This document shows positions 10,388-20,655 of a stretch of DNA of 64,000 bases, in pieces. The notes under the pieces are model-generated. The model was not told the DNA's origin, searched no databases, and was given only the letters and a program-made list of their open reading frames with translations. The position numbers and the translations under genes were made by a program. Source of the stretch: Bathynomus jamesi (taxonomy: Eukaryota > Arthropoda > Malacostraca > Isopoda > Cirolanidae); assembly GCA_023014485.1 (NCBI GenBank), contig JAJOZX010008795.1:48501-112500 (forward strand). The letters run 5' to 3'. The number at the start of each line of letters is the position of its first letter. Position 1 is the first letter of the stretch.

Positions 10388-11276
10388 ACTGCAATCCTCT
10401 GTCCACCAGCATTTGTGGTATTTGGAACAAAATTTCCTGTTGTCTTCTTCAGTGTAGAGGTACTTGTTTCCACTAATAAGGCTGTAAAGTGTTGTATTTT
10501 CTCATCTAAAGATCCTTCTATAGCAGGGGCATCCGGAAGTGCTCTAGACCAAATTCTCCAATCTATGTCACGTAGTTTCCAAGTCGGACGTCGTTTATGA
10601 GGAGTGGATACTGGTGAAATTTGCAGAGCAGTGAGGACAGGAAAGTGGTCACTACCCAGGCTTCCACCAATGGCCACTGCACAGTTAGGACAAACCTACC
10701 TCTACATAATGAGAGATCCAACGTTGAATAACTTCCATTATTAATGTTAAATCTTGTTGGGAGATCTACTGGAGTCAATAACACAAAATCCGAAGAAAGA
10801 ATAAAATTAAATAAATTTAAGGCCGTTGGTGTTGGAGAACCTGACATACCTGTATCCCAAGCCCTGTGTCTACCATTAAAATCACCACAAATAAAAGCTT
10901 GTTGACCGAGTTGACCAGCATAGTGTTCAATTTCTATAGTGGTTAATGAAAGGTGTGGGTTGTAAACTGTGAGTATATCTAAAGTACCACTGTTCACTTT
11001 TAAAGATAAAGCAAGGACCTCAAGAACTCCTGCTGGAAAGGGATGGAGAGGTAATGGTTGAAAGCACAAATCTGAACGAATCAGAAATAGCAAACCCCCA
11101 CCCCCTCGGCCAACCCTATCTGCTCTGATCTGAGTATAATTAATAAAAGTAGGCTGGAGCCTTGTGGTTAACCAGGTCTCACAAACTGCCACTAAATGGG
11201 GTTTTTTGGTATAAATAAAAAGTTTAAATTCTGACAAGTTAGATTGGAGACTGTGGGCATTCCACTGAGCCAACAA
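10388..11276 (-). pseudogene. LINE-A ORF2: APE-type endonuclease
   Basis: The frame at 11276-10563 starts MLAQWNAHSL and holds VCETWLTT (catalytic Glu), a Val-Tyr-Asn-Pro-His segment and FICGDFNGRHRAWD (catalytic Asp/Asn). The frame at 10677-10312 holds GGSLGSDHFPV, the Ser-Asp-His catalytic end. All key residues are visible, separated by one frameshift near 10670. The domain nicks target DNA for target-primed reverse transcription. Confidence 0.9.
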
Positions 11277-12513
11277 GAGGTTAGAAACCTTTGAATATGA
11301 AATGTAGTGGGTTTGCGAATTTGGACATGACGTTTCTGTTTGGGTGTAGGCTTAGGTTTCAGTTTATCAAGGAATTTCGTCAGCTGGTCAGTTTTAAGGT
11401 CAGTGTGAAAAGCGTCATTAAATAAAGAAACAAAATTGGATAATGTACTCAAAGTCTTCTTGGAGAGACTACCACCACTCTGAAGGGTGAAGCTGAATAA
11501 ACTTAAACATAGAACTTTAATGATGTCTGATGACAGAGCCATAGGTTCAAAAGGGGTAGAGGGTTCAGGGACCACAGCCCTACCATCCACCCCCCCCAGG
11601 GGCCCCTGGGACATTGCCTTAGTCGAGCCAGGTCTTCCCCTCACAACCCACTCCAAGAATTCTGAAGGGGGGGAGAGGGATCCACCACATCCAAGCCTTG
11701 AGTCTCCTCTCTTGACATAATAGGTTTTGGTAGAACAGGAAAGTCATTACTTTTAAATGTTCTTTCTGAAACTACAGTAGGGTCCTGATTTCGGAGAACA
11801 GATCTAGCTTCACTATAAGAGAGATTAGATGTAAGTTTGAGCCTCTCTATTTCCTGCGCTGTTCTAAAATAGGAACAGCCACTGAAGCTAGCTGTATGGG
11901 GACCTGAACAATTGGCACAAATTTTAGTAGTCTTTGGACAAGAGGAGACAACATGACTTCCAGAACAACACATCTCACTGTTTTTGACCTACAGGACTTA
12001 GCCATATGACCAAATACCTGGCACTTAAAACATTGAATTGGATGTGGAATAAACTGACGAACTCTATATGGTATATATGCTATATAGATCTTTACCGGAA
12101 GAACTTGTGCATTGAAAGAAACTTTAATCTGTTGAATTGGAATATATGTTGAACCTGTTCTTTTTGTCAGTCTACTGACAGTTGCAACTGGATAATCATT
12201 ATGAATTAACTCATCCTTAATAGCTAGTAGATCTTCCTCCAAATCTATAGGTCCTATAACACCATGCACAATATGAGTGTCGTTAACTAAAGAACAATCC
12301 ACCTCCCATGGGCCCAACTTCCAGGGAGTTCCCAAAAACTGGGAGGGAAGGGAAGAGGTAGTTTTTATTTGTACCGTGCCAGTGCGTCTCTGGAAGACTG
12401 GTGCCTGTATACCCAACCCATGGAAAGGCGAATCCCTTAGTGCTATGCTAAAGGCCAAAGGTCTTGACGCAAAAGAGATATCTTGTTTCTTGGGAGTAAT
12501 TCTATATAAAAAG
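11192..12513 (-). pseudogene. LINE-A ORF1, nucleic-acid-binding part with CCHC knuckles
   Basis: The frames at 12572-11847, 11973-11641 and 11656-11192 together give an RRM-like middle region and then CFKCQVFGHMAKSC, a second Cys-Cys ... His ... Cys set, and ICANCSGPHTASFSGC. This makes three CCHC knuckles as in I/Jockey-group ORF1 proteins, which bind LINE RNA. One frameshift falls between the first and second knuckles. The N-terminal part lies across the hAT at 13839-14133. Confidence 0.88.
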
Positions 12514-13838
12514 CAGTGGTGGGCACCGTTAACCAAAAAGTTAACTTCGTTAACCGCTAATCCGTTAACCAAAAAGTTAACTTCGTTAACCGTTAATCCG
12601 TTAATTCGTTAAACGTGTAACGGAAGTTACCGATAAACCGTTAACGTTAACTTTTATTATAAAAAAAATGAAAAACACAATATATATATAATTTAATTTT
12701 CCCTCTTCTTCTCGTTCTCCATTTTGTCCATGAGATGCATGTTGCCCTTCATGAAAATTAGCATATCAAAGTTTTCATCAGACAGGGATGATCTCTTGGC
12801 CCTCAGGATGTCCTTGCCCATAGAGAACAAACGCTCCACTGCTGCACTGGAGGGGATGGCTGTGTTGAACTTGATGAACAAGTCCACCAACACTTGCTCA
12901 CCCAAGAAGGCAGCATCTGTCAGCAAGTCCTTGGAGTTGGTCTCCAGCCAGGTCTTGACCAAGTTCTGGGCCTTGCCCTTGAGTGACCTGTGGCTTCTGC
13001 TGCTCTCTTTTGTCTGGATGACAGCACTGAAGAAGTCATCCTCCTCCTCCTCCTCCTCCTCGTTGTTGCTGCCCACTTCGTTGGACTGCTGCTTCATGGC
13101 CTCCTCGACTGTACCCTCCATGCTTTTCCTCACCCTGGCGACCTTGGTGTTGTCATACTTGTCCAACCAGATGAGGCGAAACCTGGGATGGAAGGCAGCA
13201 GCCAGCTGGCATTCGTCATCCTCCAGGAGTGGCCCAAACCTTTTGTACTCACAGACATATTATAAATATACATGACTTACTTGACAACGATTATTTTTGA
13301 ATATTCACTAGCACAAACATGTTGCGCAAGAGACAGACTGCAAATGAAACGAATGTAGTTATTTGTTGTAATTGTTACATATATATTATTGAAAGTGCCT
13401 TAAAATGCTCGTGATATTTCTTGAAAGAAGTTGAAACATTCAACTCAAATGGCAAATCTTTCCGCCTGATTTTACAGTCGACCATGTTTTGCTCAAACCA
13501 ATGCCATAAATAACTACCATATTTGGTAATACACAAATTGTGGCGACGGAAACAAATATATCGCCTGATTTTGCACTGCGGAAATGGAAATTCGTTCATC
13601 ACTATTAACAGTGGCGGATTAATTGCGCACCTGCTCAGCACTGAAAATAATATAAACTTTTAAACGTTTATTTATGAATTTTTTGGGTTAACGGACTTGA
13701 GTTAACGGAAGTTAAATGTAACGGAAGTTAATTAGTCCGATAATGATTTTCAAAGTTAACTTAAAAGTTAAATCGTTAACGAAAAAGTTAACTTCGTTAA
13801 TTAACGATTAACGGATTAACGGTTTGTGCCCAGCTTTG
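12514..13838 (-). mobile_element. hAT element inserted in LINE-A ORF1
   Basis: Ends CAGTGGTGGGCACCGTTAACC and GTGCCCAGCTTTG are flanked by ataaaaag on both sides (12506-12513 and 13839-13846). Both ends carry many gttaac/ttaacg subterminal repeats. It encodes a 157-codon transposase C-terminus on the minus strand. Removing the element plus one duplication leaves LINE-A ORF1 open in one frame across the junction, so the insertion is younger than the LINE and the end-calls are exact. Confidence 0.95.
12693..13166 (-). CDS. truncated hAT transposase, C-terminal region
   Basis: A 157-codon frame has an acidic Glu/Asp-rich linker (residues about 35-43), a helical segment, then AIPSSAAVERLFSMG and an Arg-Ala-Lys-Arg-Ser-Ser-Leu-Ser-Asp stretch ending LIFMKGN. 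That is the hATC dimerisation domain with its conserved Glu. The BED finger and the two catalytic Asp residues are missing, so it cannot cut DNA alone. The overlapping plus-strand frames (12724-13275) are shadows caused by the Glu-codon run. Confidence 0.85.
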   Translation of the reverse strand: MDKYDNTKVARVRKSMEGTVEEAMKQQSNEVGSNNEEEEEEEDDFFSAVIQTKESSRSHRSLKGKAQNLVKTWLETNSKDLLTDAAFLGEQVLVDLFIKFNTAIPSSAAVERLFSMGKDILRAKRSSLSDENFDMLIFMKGNMHLMDKMENEKKREN

Positions 13839-14133
13839 ATAAAAAGGATGCCCTCACTGGGTCTGAGAGCTCTGAATCTATACGGGCCATAGGCCTAGTA
13901 GGAGGAGCCCGGCTAGGCCCAACATTGTCTAGTCCCTGGAGACCAGATTGGGGAGAAACATCTCCTCCAACCACACCAGCATCACAAGGCCCATCCACCT
14001 CTCTACTCCGAACCTTTGGTGGGGGCGAACGCAAAGAAGGAGAATGAGGCCGAATAACCGATGGAGCAAGAGAGACATCCTCCTCTGAATCAGATTCATG
14101 TAACCTCTTACTTCGCAACCTCTCGAGATCCAA
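13839..14133 (-). pseudogene. LINE-A ORF1 N-terminal part
   Basis: The minus frame gives a Ser/Pro/Arg-rich low-complexity N-terminus (LRSKRLHESDSEEDVSL onward), typical of I/Jockey ORF1. It reads through to the hAT target duplication and continues in frame at 12513 when the hAT is removed. The apparent start at 14133 is a TTG and upstream sequence changes character, so the LINE is probably 5'-truncated here. Confidence 0.8.
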
Positions 14134-14892
14134 AATGTATATACATATATAGAAGATATTTATTTTTGAAAACCTTGTTAATTTTTTAGAATAAACACTT
14201 ATGTTCCTTAATCTATTGTTTTATCTCCTATTTGTTTTGTTTTTTTTCAGTAAAAATTAATAAGCTGAATCTAAATAAGGATTATTTTTTTTATAAGGGG
14301 ACGGCAAGTTCTAACTCGCACCCCGGCGGCAAATATACTAGGCGCGCCTCTGGAGCTAAAGTAAATATGTATTGCCCGAAGGGTAATAATAGCCTTCCAC
14401 AGGAACAAGCAGAAATACCCGTCCAGAGAGTGAGTTTTTTTTTTTTTTTTTTGCGTGATAATAATTTGGACAAAAAAAAAAAAGATTTCTGCGTTTCGCA
14501 GAAATCTTAATAATTAATCCAATAATACATGTATGGAATCTTGCAATGTGGTAGATCAAGCGTTTTATTGCTTATTCATGTTTATCATATTGTACTTACA
14601 GAGAAACAGATGGATACCACTTTGTCACCTTTGGTTTAAACTTTCTAATAGAAATTCAAAATGGTCGCCATCGCTTAAGCGTAATATTCTGCTTTCCTTC
14701 GTAGGAGATCAGTATAGTGAAAGAAACATTTTTTTTTCATTTTTACTGACAAACAAGTCTTAAGAACTCAAAATATCAGTAAAATAAACAACCGAAAGCT
14801 TAAATTTAAAATTTTCTTCATAAAAATGATAAAAAATCGGGGGAAAAGTTAAATTTTCTATATTTAACATTTGTAACACACTAAGATATGTC
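14134..14892. other. spacer with a GC-rich block and homopolymer runs
   Basis: About 14300-14435 is much richer in CpG than its surroundings (gcaccccggcggc, ggcgcgcctctgg) and ends at a T18 run. The plus frame 14232-14510 and the minus frame 14291-14473 show no known domain. A pyrimidine tract ending tttttttcag at about 14251 could be a splice acceptor. The 76-codon frame at 14533-14763 is not recognised. Confidence 0.4.
14482..14508. repeat. 12-bp perfect hairpin
   Basis: Stem aagatttctgcg, loop ttt, stem cgcagaaatctt. It lies directly after an A12 run and close to a T18 run, so a transcript of this spot could form an extended stem. Confidence 0.85.
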
Positions 14893-15550
14893 CAGTAGCG
14901 GATCTAGGATTTTCGAAAGGAGGAGGCGGACCTTTACATACAGTGTGTAAAAATTGGGCCAAAATAATGTTTAATCATATATAAATATAATTAAATGCAC
15001 TGGAATTAAAAACATATATGTTAACCCTTTAAGCACCAGCAGGCAAATTTTTAGCGTTTACTAAAATGTAGTTAAAGACCAGGTTTCTGGTAGTAAATAT
15101 TGGAATTAATTTGATTGACGTTATCTAATCCATCCGTTCAAAGTATTACCTGAACCAGTCATTTAGAGAGAGGAAGATCGTGAATGTGAAAACTAGCAAA
15201 GGGCTTACATTAATCTTGTGTCTACAAATGCTTACAACCATTAATAAATGAATATGTAAAGCTGGAAAGCATAATTTAATTGAGTATACGAAGGGAAATA
15301 TTATTTTTATACACAGTTTCTAAAAATAAAATTGAAAGGTAAGTTGCCAGGTATTTACAAGGGTGGTGTTGATATTTTTATAATTTAAAAAAGTATGTAC
15401 TTTTTTGCTTATAGAAATTTTAAAAATTATTATAAAAAACAAAGCATTTAGAAGGGGCGCTAAGTTTGACCAAAAGGGGCGCCAAATTGACAAAAAGGGG
15501 CGCCAAATTGACCAAAGGAGGGTGCCCCCCCTTCCGTAAATCCGCTAGTG
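14893..15550. mobile_element. hAT MITE, 658 bp
   Basis: Left end CAGTAGCGGATCTAGGATTT and right end aaatccgctagtg are inverted repeats, flanked by gatatgtc on both sides (14885-14892 and 15551-15558). No coding sequence is present. Near the right end ggggcgccaaattgac-like units repeat about three times (15456-15520). Confidence 0.92.
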
Positions 15551-15800
15551 GATATGTCTATATCAGAATTGTATTATGCTACATATTTGTAATGCATGTA
15601 ATATAACACACTGTTTTGTCATGGACATATTATAAGACAATAATAGTTATATCTGTAGCGGGCAGACAAAGAAATTTCTTTCCCAGCCATTCTCAGACAT
15701 GGAATCAAAACAAAGGCTATACACGTGGGCATGAAATGGCCCACACAGGAAACAGATTCTGTGGTATTTCCCGAAGCGACCATCAGAGGACGTCACTAAG

Positions 15801-15812
15801 ACCTATAAAATG
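15801..15812 (+). promoter_or_regulatory. TATA box in the probable LTR
   Basis: The sequence tataaaatgcag is followed by pyrimidine-rich sequence. Its position inside the probable LTR and the open frames downstream suggest a polymerase II start near 15830. Confidence 0.45.
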
Positions 15813-16039
15813 CAGCTTCTTCCTCAAATCATCCTCACCCCTCACTTGCCATTTTCTCGTCTTGGTCGTCACGTCTCACTCTCAGCACCTTCGTCAGTAG
15901 CACCACTCATCAAGCCACACGCTCTTCGGCCTTCACCGGAGAGCGGCCTGCTGTTCCTCCAAGGCTCCGGTCGAGCATACACGAAGTCTATCATCAAGTA
16001 AGACTCTCTACAATCTCACTCCGCTCGTACTTTGTTCTC

Positions 16040-16531
16040 GTGAATCTACTCTCTCCACGCAGCGCCGTCATGACCTCAGCCAGCCTCAATCCCAAGTCAT
16101 ACTTCAACTTTACAAGAACGAAGCAACACTTGAGGCGACTCTACAATTCCTTCCTGCAAGAAAGAACATTACTGCTGTACGCGTTCCGTTGGCCTCTTAC
16201 CAGTTCTCTACCGGCTGTCAACTTTCATCCTCTCGCCGGCAAGGCCAAACTGATTACAGAAGCACATTTCGAGGCCCAGGTCCGTAAACGTTCTATTAAG
16301 CTTCAAGCCACAAACCTATTTCGCTTCACTCATCCGCCACCACAATTCGATCGGCGCCCGTTCAACAAGTATTTCAACAGGCTGCCTACCGTCTTCAAGG
16401 TCATCTTCAATGGGCGAAACGCAATACGGTCAACCCATCAAGTAGGTCTTCAGTCTCCAGACTATTCATCATTTGCGGTAAGTTTCGTTGCCCTCGTCTT
16501 AAGTAATCCACACGAAGCCTACACAGTGTAA
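16040..16531 (+). CDS. 163-codon open frame inside the probable LTR
   Basis: A long open frame with no stop for 163 codons in GC-richer sequence. It is basic and rich in Phe, Arg and Ser, with no domain that I recognise. Near its end cg|gtaagt (16478) is a strong splice donor, and caa|gtaaga (about 15990) is a second possible donor upstream. It may be leader sequence of an LTR transcript or part of an unrelated transcript. The coding call is weak. Confidence 0.25.
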   Translation: MNLLSPRSAVMTSASLNPKSYFNFTRTKQHLRRLYNSFLQERTLLLYAFRWPLTSSLPAVNFHPLAGKAKLITEAHFEAQVRKRSIKLQATNLFRFTHPPPQFDRRPFNKYFNRLPTVFKVIFNGRNAIRSTHQVGLQSPDYSSFAVSFVALVLSNPHEAYTV

Positions 16532-17090
16532 TCGTGCGTCGCGTTTAGGCTATATCCAAGTGTACGCAAGCTACCGGAAACTAACTCTCTCGTCAAGACC
16601 GCAGTAGGCCTATTTCAAGTGTCGTACCAAAATCGTAATTTTGTATCACCCTGTTAATGTGATCATTCATATAATTTACTTATCGCGCATTTTATTGTTT
16701 ATGTGCTCTTTTATGCATTTCATTCTTGATGGCCTAATCCACTTACTGTACCAACCGTACGGGCATTATTTCCCTTATTTCAGTTGTCAATAGGCTTTCA
16801 TTATTTACTCTGTGTTCCATTTTGCATATCTCATTAGCCTACCTAAATTAGTGTTTATCATCGTTGTACTTACTTAACAATTAGACTGTATAACCATTTC
16901 TTATTGCTAATACTCAGTCATTTTTAGCATAATATAAATGCCGTTATATCATTGTTAATCATTATAAATACGTTTATTGAACTGTTGATCGCTGTGAATA
17001 AATAACTGATTTATTTTCCTAATTAAACACAAAACAACAAGGGAATTTTTCTCTCCTATTGAAATATTGTTTATTTGGGCGGTAGGCCCA

Positions 17091-17462
17091 AATTGGTGAC
17101 CCAAATTTCATATAATTTTATTCAGTAATTATAGTAAGCCTACTTTCTTAGCCACATCAAATCGGTGATCTGTAGGCCGCTATAAATTGGTGACCCTGGA
17201 GTGACTATAAATTGGTGACTCCAGCCTTATCATCAACAATCACTCATTAATTATAATTATCAATCAATTAACCATTATCATTATTATAGTGTCAACTTTA
17301 CGCTATAAACCGGTAACATCAGACTGGTTAAGATGAGGCTACTATATATCCATAATACATATAGTGGGAAGTGGGAAATGATAAATCACAATAAACGCCA
17401 CAACCAAATGTGGAAAATATATTAACAAAATATTTTCATCATTATATTTATCATTATCATAT
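17091..17462 (+). other. leader-like remnant after the probable LTR
   Basis: The phrase aaattggtgac occurs three times (about 17091, 17186 and 17209), as if PBS-adjacent sequence had been duplicated. No gag is present. The segment ends at the LINE-B 3' tail. Confidence 0.4.
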
Positions 17463-17742
17463 ACAAACAAAAACAAAACATCTTTATTGCGGATCATTCA
17501 CAATCTATAGCCACTTAACCTAACATACAAGTACAATCTTACGTATACATTCAACGTAATACAAAAATAAGGCCAACATAGCCACTTAACCTAGCATAAT
17601 GGCATACTGTTTGATTAATTAGCTGACAATTTTATGTATATTGTTATTACATGAGACCTCTTATAACACTTATTATAACATAGGCACTTATTATAACACT
17701 TATTATAACACAACTTAATATGCATATATAAGCTTTGCTACA

Positions 17743-18877
17743 TTACAAAAATAAGGTATTGTAAACCAGCAGTTGTCTGAACAAAGACTGCCACATAGGT
17801 GAGAGGTACACAGTATCTGAAGACAGGACATTGTACAATAACACATAAGAGCTGTTTTGGACTCTAGTAATGAAATTATATATATTCTTCCGGATTAACA
17901 TTTGGCTGGTAGATAGGTTACGCGTAGTAAACATAAAACTGGCACTGCACCATTTTGGTTCCCTACATAGCATACGAAAAATATTATTATAAGCAACAGA
18001 GAGTTTATTCATAGCAGTTTTTGTATAGTTCCGCCACAGATGGGATACAATGCAGTACAGTAAGTTCTAAACAGATAAATTTTAACTGATTCTGAACAAC
18101 AAATTTCCTTACTAGCATGTTACCCTGTACATACAGCTTTTTACGTTGCCTCTCAATATCATATTCATCTCGCAGCTCGTGAGTAATTACATGACCTAAG
18201 TATTTACATGTGTCTTTGACAGGTATTGTCTGACCATTCATTTCAAAAGACCCACATGATACATGTTTCAGTAGATTACACCTAAAAATCAAAATACAAC
18301 TCTTTGCCCCATTATAGGTGATATCATTTTCTATACCATATTGTTCACATATCTCTAATAGTACTCTCAGCACATGGGGAGAGGGTGACAGAAGAACAAG
18401 GTCATCAGCATACATTAAATGATTAATTTTTTCCTTTCCAATGACACAGCCAGTACGTGCAGTTTTTAGTTAATTGGTAAGGTCATTCGTGTATATACAG
18501 AAAAGATAGGGTGATAATATACCTCCTTGCCTAGCACCATTATTTACCTTAAAACCTGTTGATACAGTGCTTTCCATCTTACAAACATGGTCTGCTCTGT
18601 ATACCAGAATGCAAGTATCCTAAGTATATATTTGGGTACCCCTCGACACAAGAGTTTCTTGAAAAGTTTGTAATGGTTAACTCTATCAAATGCTTTTGAT
18701 GCATCCAAAAAAGAGGAATATACATTGCTACTTCACATCTTGTACTTTAGGACGGTTTCCTTTAGCATATAAATACACATGTCAGTACCATGTTTCATTC
18801 TAAAGCTAAATTGATTGTCATAAGTCTGCAAGTAAGTACTTATCCTATTATAAATGACATATTCTAACACTTTAAAG
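17743..18877 (-). pseudogene. LINE-B reverse transcriptase, C-terminal half
   Basis: The frame at 18415-18005 begins MYADDLVLLSPSPHVL, the catalytic Tyr-x-Asp-Asp block, then a Tyr-Leu-Gly-His palm/thumb boundary. The frame at 18012-17743 holds LSVAYNNIFRMLCREP, which matches the tail of the 39528-41798 copy. Upstream (18420-18877) the frames are broken but include a Phe-Arg-x-Lys-His-Gly-Thr-Asp block. It ends exactly at the Gypsy target duplication aaag (18874-18877). Confidence 0.85.
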
Positions 18878-19346
18878 TGTTGGTTTACGTCGTCGTCGTC
18901 GGCCTAGGCAAGCTACGGCTTGGGACCGTAGCGCATCTATCCGGTATAGGTTAACCTGGATGATGTAGCCATAAGCACTGCCGCTAGTTAAGTGCCAACC
19001 AGTGATTATCTCACTAGCCGTATTGAGTCCGTTAGGCGAAACTGCGACAGTACCAAAGGTGGAAAATATAACCCTTGGTTTTCTATTATTTATTTGTAAA
19101 ATGGACACGGTATTACTGTAGATTAAAATAAATATTTGAATATAAATAATTAACTGACAATTGTGATATATAATTAATTATGTTTACATACAATAAAATA
19201 ATATAGTATACATAAAATTAGTATTAATGTGGTTCACAATTGAATTATGAGGGGTAACTAATTTAAAATGAATTTATAGCTATTCCGAAATTCAAGACGG
19301 TAAAATTAACATTTATCTTGAAACTAAAATAAGAGTATTCACTACA
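18878..19346 (-). repeat. Gypsy-1 3' LTR
   Basis: 469 bp, identical by eye to 23446-23914. The purine-rich stretch ggtgggggagtg on the minus strand abuts it at 19347 and is the likely polypurine tract for plus-strand priming. A tandem cgtcgtcgtcg lies at the LTR edge. Confidence 0.96.
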
Positions 19347-19369
19347 CACTCCCCCACCAGAGAGGAAGT

Positions 19370-20655
19370 TCAAAGAGTTCCGAACGACACAGATTTCCCC
19401 GGGACCTTTTTGGTAGCTACATGTACCTCGCTTAAGGTTGATTCCAAAAACGCAGGCTTAAGACGATCGATAGAAACCTTGTCGACCTTGGAACCGCGCT
19501 GGATGAGAAATGATTTGCGCGTACGTCGGAGAACTTCATAGGGCCCGTCATATGGACATTGGAGAGGCCGTTTTGGGACAGGTACACGAACGAAAACGTG
19601 GGTACAAGATTGGAGGGCTGGGGAAACAAAGATGTTCTGTTGGTTAGTCAATCGAGGGGAACAGGCTGAAGGGACTGCATGTGAGAGGAAAGTGTTTGAG
19701 CGAATTCCGTAGGATCGCATGACTTATCCCCTGCAGTGAAGTAGCCACCTGGTAGCCGCAGTGTTGTTCCATAGACTAGTTCAGCCGCTGTAGTCTTCAG
19801 ATCACTCTTAAATGCAGAGCGAATACCAAGCAACACGAGTGGAAGCTTATCCATCCAATGGGAGTCTTCGTGACACATAAGGGATGACTTCAGCTGGCGA
19901 TGGAAGCGTTCGACGAGGCCGTTAGCTTGCGGATGATACGCACAGGTATGCGCATGTACTGTACCCAACAAGCTGGTAAACTTCTTCCAAAGCGAAGACT
20001 CAAATTGGCGACCTTGGTCAGTGATGACTTTTGTCGGCAATCCAAATCTTGATACCCATCCATGAAGAAAGGCTCTTGCAACAGTGTCCGCTTGGATATC
20101 AGGAAGTGGGATGGCTTCAGGCCATCTGGAAAAGCGGTCGAGACAGGTGAGCAGATAACGTTGGCCTTGAATCACTGGAAGAGGGCCAACAATGTCTACA
20201 TGAATTACCTCAAATCGCTGGGATGGGGGCGGAAATGCGTCAAAGGGGGACCTGGTGTGCCTTTGGACTTTGGCACGCTGGCAGGCAAGGCACGTTTTGG
20301 TCCAATGTTTGACATCCTTCCGCATCGAGGGCCAAACAAAGCGAGAGGTAACCAGGTGTTGCGAAGCACGGATACCAGGATGGGAGGGCTTATGAAGATC
20401 CGTGAAGACTGCTTGTCTGTGACATGGAGGGACATAAGGGCGAATAGCAGCTGTTGATACGTCGCAATAGAGGGGCACAGACAATCCTGGCATACTCATT
20501 CTCTTGAGGGAAAGTGAGTGAGTGGAGTCTTCTCTGAGCAGGTCTTGTAGTTCCGTATCCTTATCTTGATCCTGTGCAATAGCATTCCACAGTGTAGAGC
20601 TGAGGGTAACAGAAGTAATCTCTATTCTTGAAAGTGCATCCGCTGGAGTGTTCAA
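19370..20655 (-). CDS. Gypsy-1 integrase (frameshifted C-terminus)
   Basis: The frame at 20655-19648 carries the zinc HHCC module (His-Lys-Pro-Ser-His ... CLAC) and the DDE core: HVDIVGPLP (Asp1), [12 protein letters not shown] (Asp2) and [14 protein letters not shown] (Glu). The frame at 19720-19370 continues with a C-terminal domain of the HVFVRV ... [10 protein letters not shown] ... [10 protein letters not shown] type. The enzyme inserts element cDNA with 4-6-bp duplications, matching the 4-bp aaag seen here. A frameshift near 19700 separates core and tail. It is preceded by the pol frame with a single-base shift. Confidence 0.93.

Larger units (their letters stand above)
6243..14133 (-). 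mobile_element. LINE-A: I/R1-like non-LTR retrotransposon with RNase H, split by two hATs
   Basis: Reading down the minus strand gives ORF1 with three CCHC knuckles, then APE endonuclease, reverse transcriptase, RNase H, a Cys-His C-terminal tail and a 3' end in tandem TCAA units (tgattgattgattg on the plus strand at about 6243-6266). The RNase H domain is typical of the I/R1/LOA lineages. Two hATs interrupt it (6532-7414 and 12514-13838), leaving about 5.7 kb of LINE. The 5' end is truncated within ORF1 near 14133. Several single-base frameshifts break ORF2, so this copy cannot be active. Confidence 0.9.
15654..17090 (+). mobile_element. probable long terminal repeat of a Gypsy-type element
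   Basis: The segment starts TGTAGCGGGCAG and ends GGCCCA, followed at 17092 by attggtgaccc. The Gypsy at 18878-23914 likewise has ATTGGTGACCCCGG immediately after its LTR, so this is a probable primer-binding site. A TATA box (cctataaaatgc) lies at about 15801-15812 and aataaa near 16999. No second LTR is in the window. The downstream body is cut short by the LINE-B tail at 17463. An LTR of 1.4 kb is long but not unprecedented. Confidence 0.45.

Noticed and set aside
6794..13166. Domesticated hAT genes
   Set aside because: Each transposase frame lies inside complete TIRs with target duplications and retains only the C-terminal domain, so these are ordinary non-autonomous elements.
12724..13275. 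183-codon plus-strand frame (Ser-rich)
   Set aside because: It is the antisense of the hAT transposase, and the Ser run is the complement of its Glu codons.
15021..15060. ttaaccctttaagcaccagc as a piggyBac-type end
   Set aside because: TTAA and CCCTTT alone are weak, and no inverted partner was seen within the enclosing MITE.
19347..19720. A retroviral-type env gene after Gypsy-1 integrase
   Set aside because: Only the integrase C-terminal domain and the polypurine tract fit in the space before the LTR; no signal peptide or membrane segment is present. The same holds for Gypsy-2 and BEL.
20062..20457. 131-codon plus frame inside Gypsy-1
   Set aside because: Antisense shadow of the integrase, which has all catalytic residues on the minus strand.
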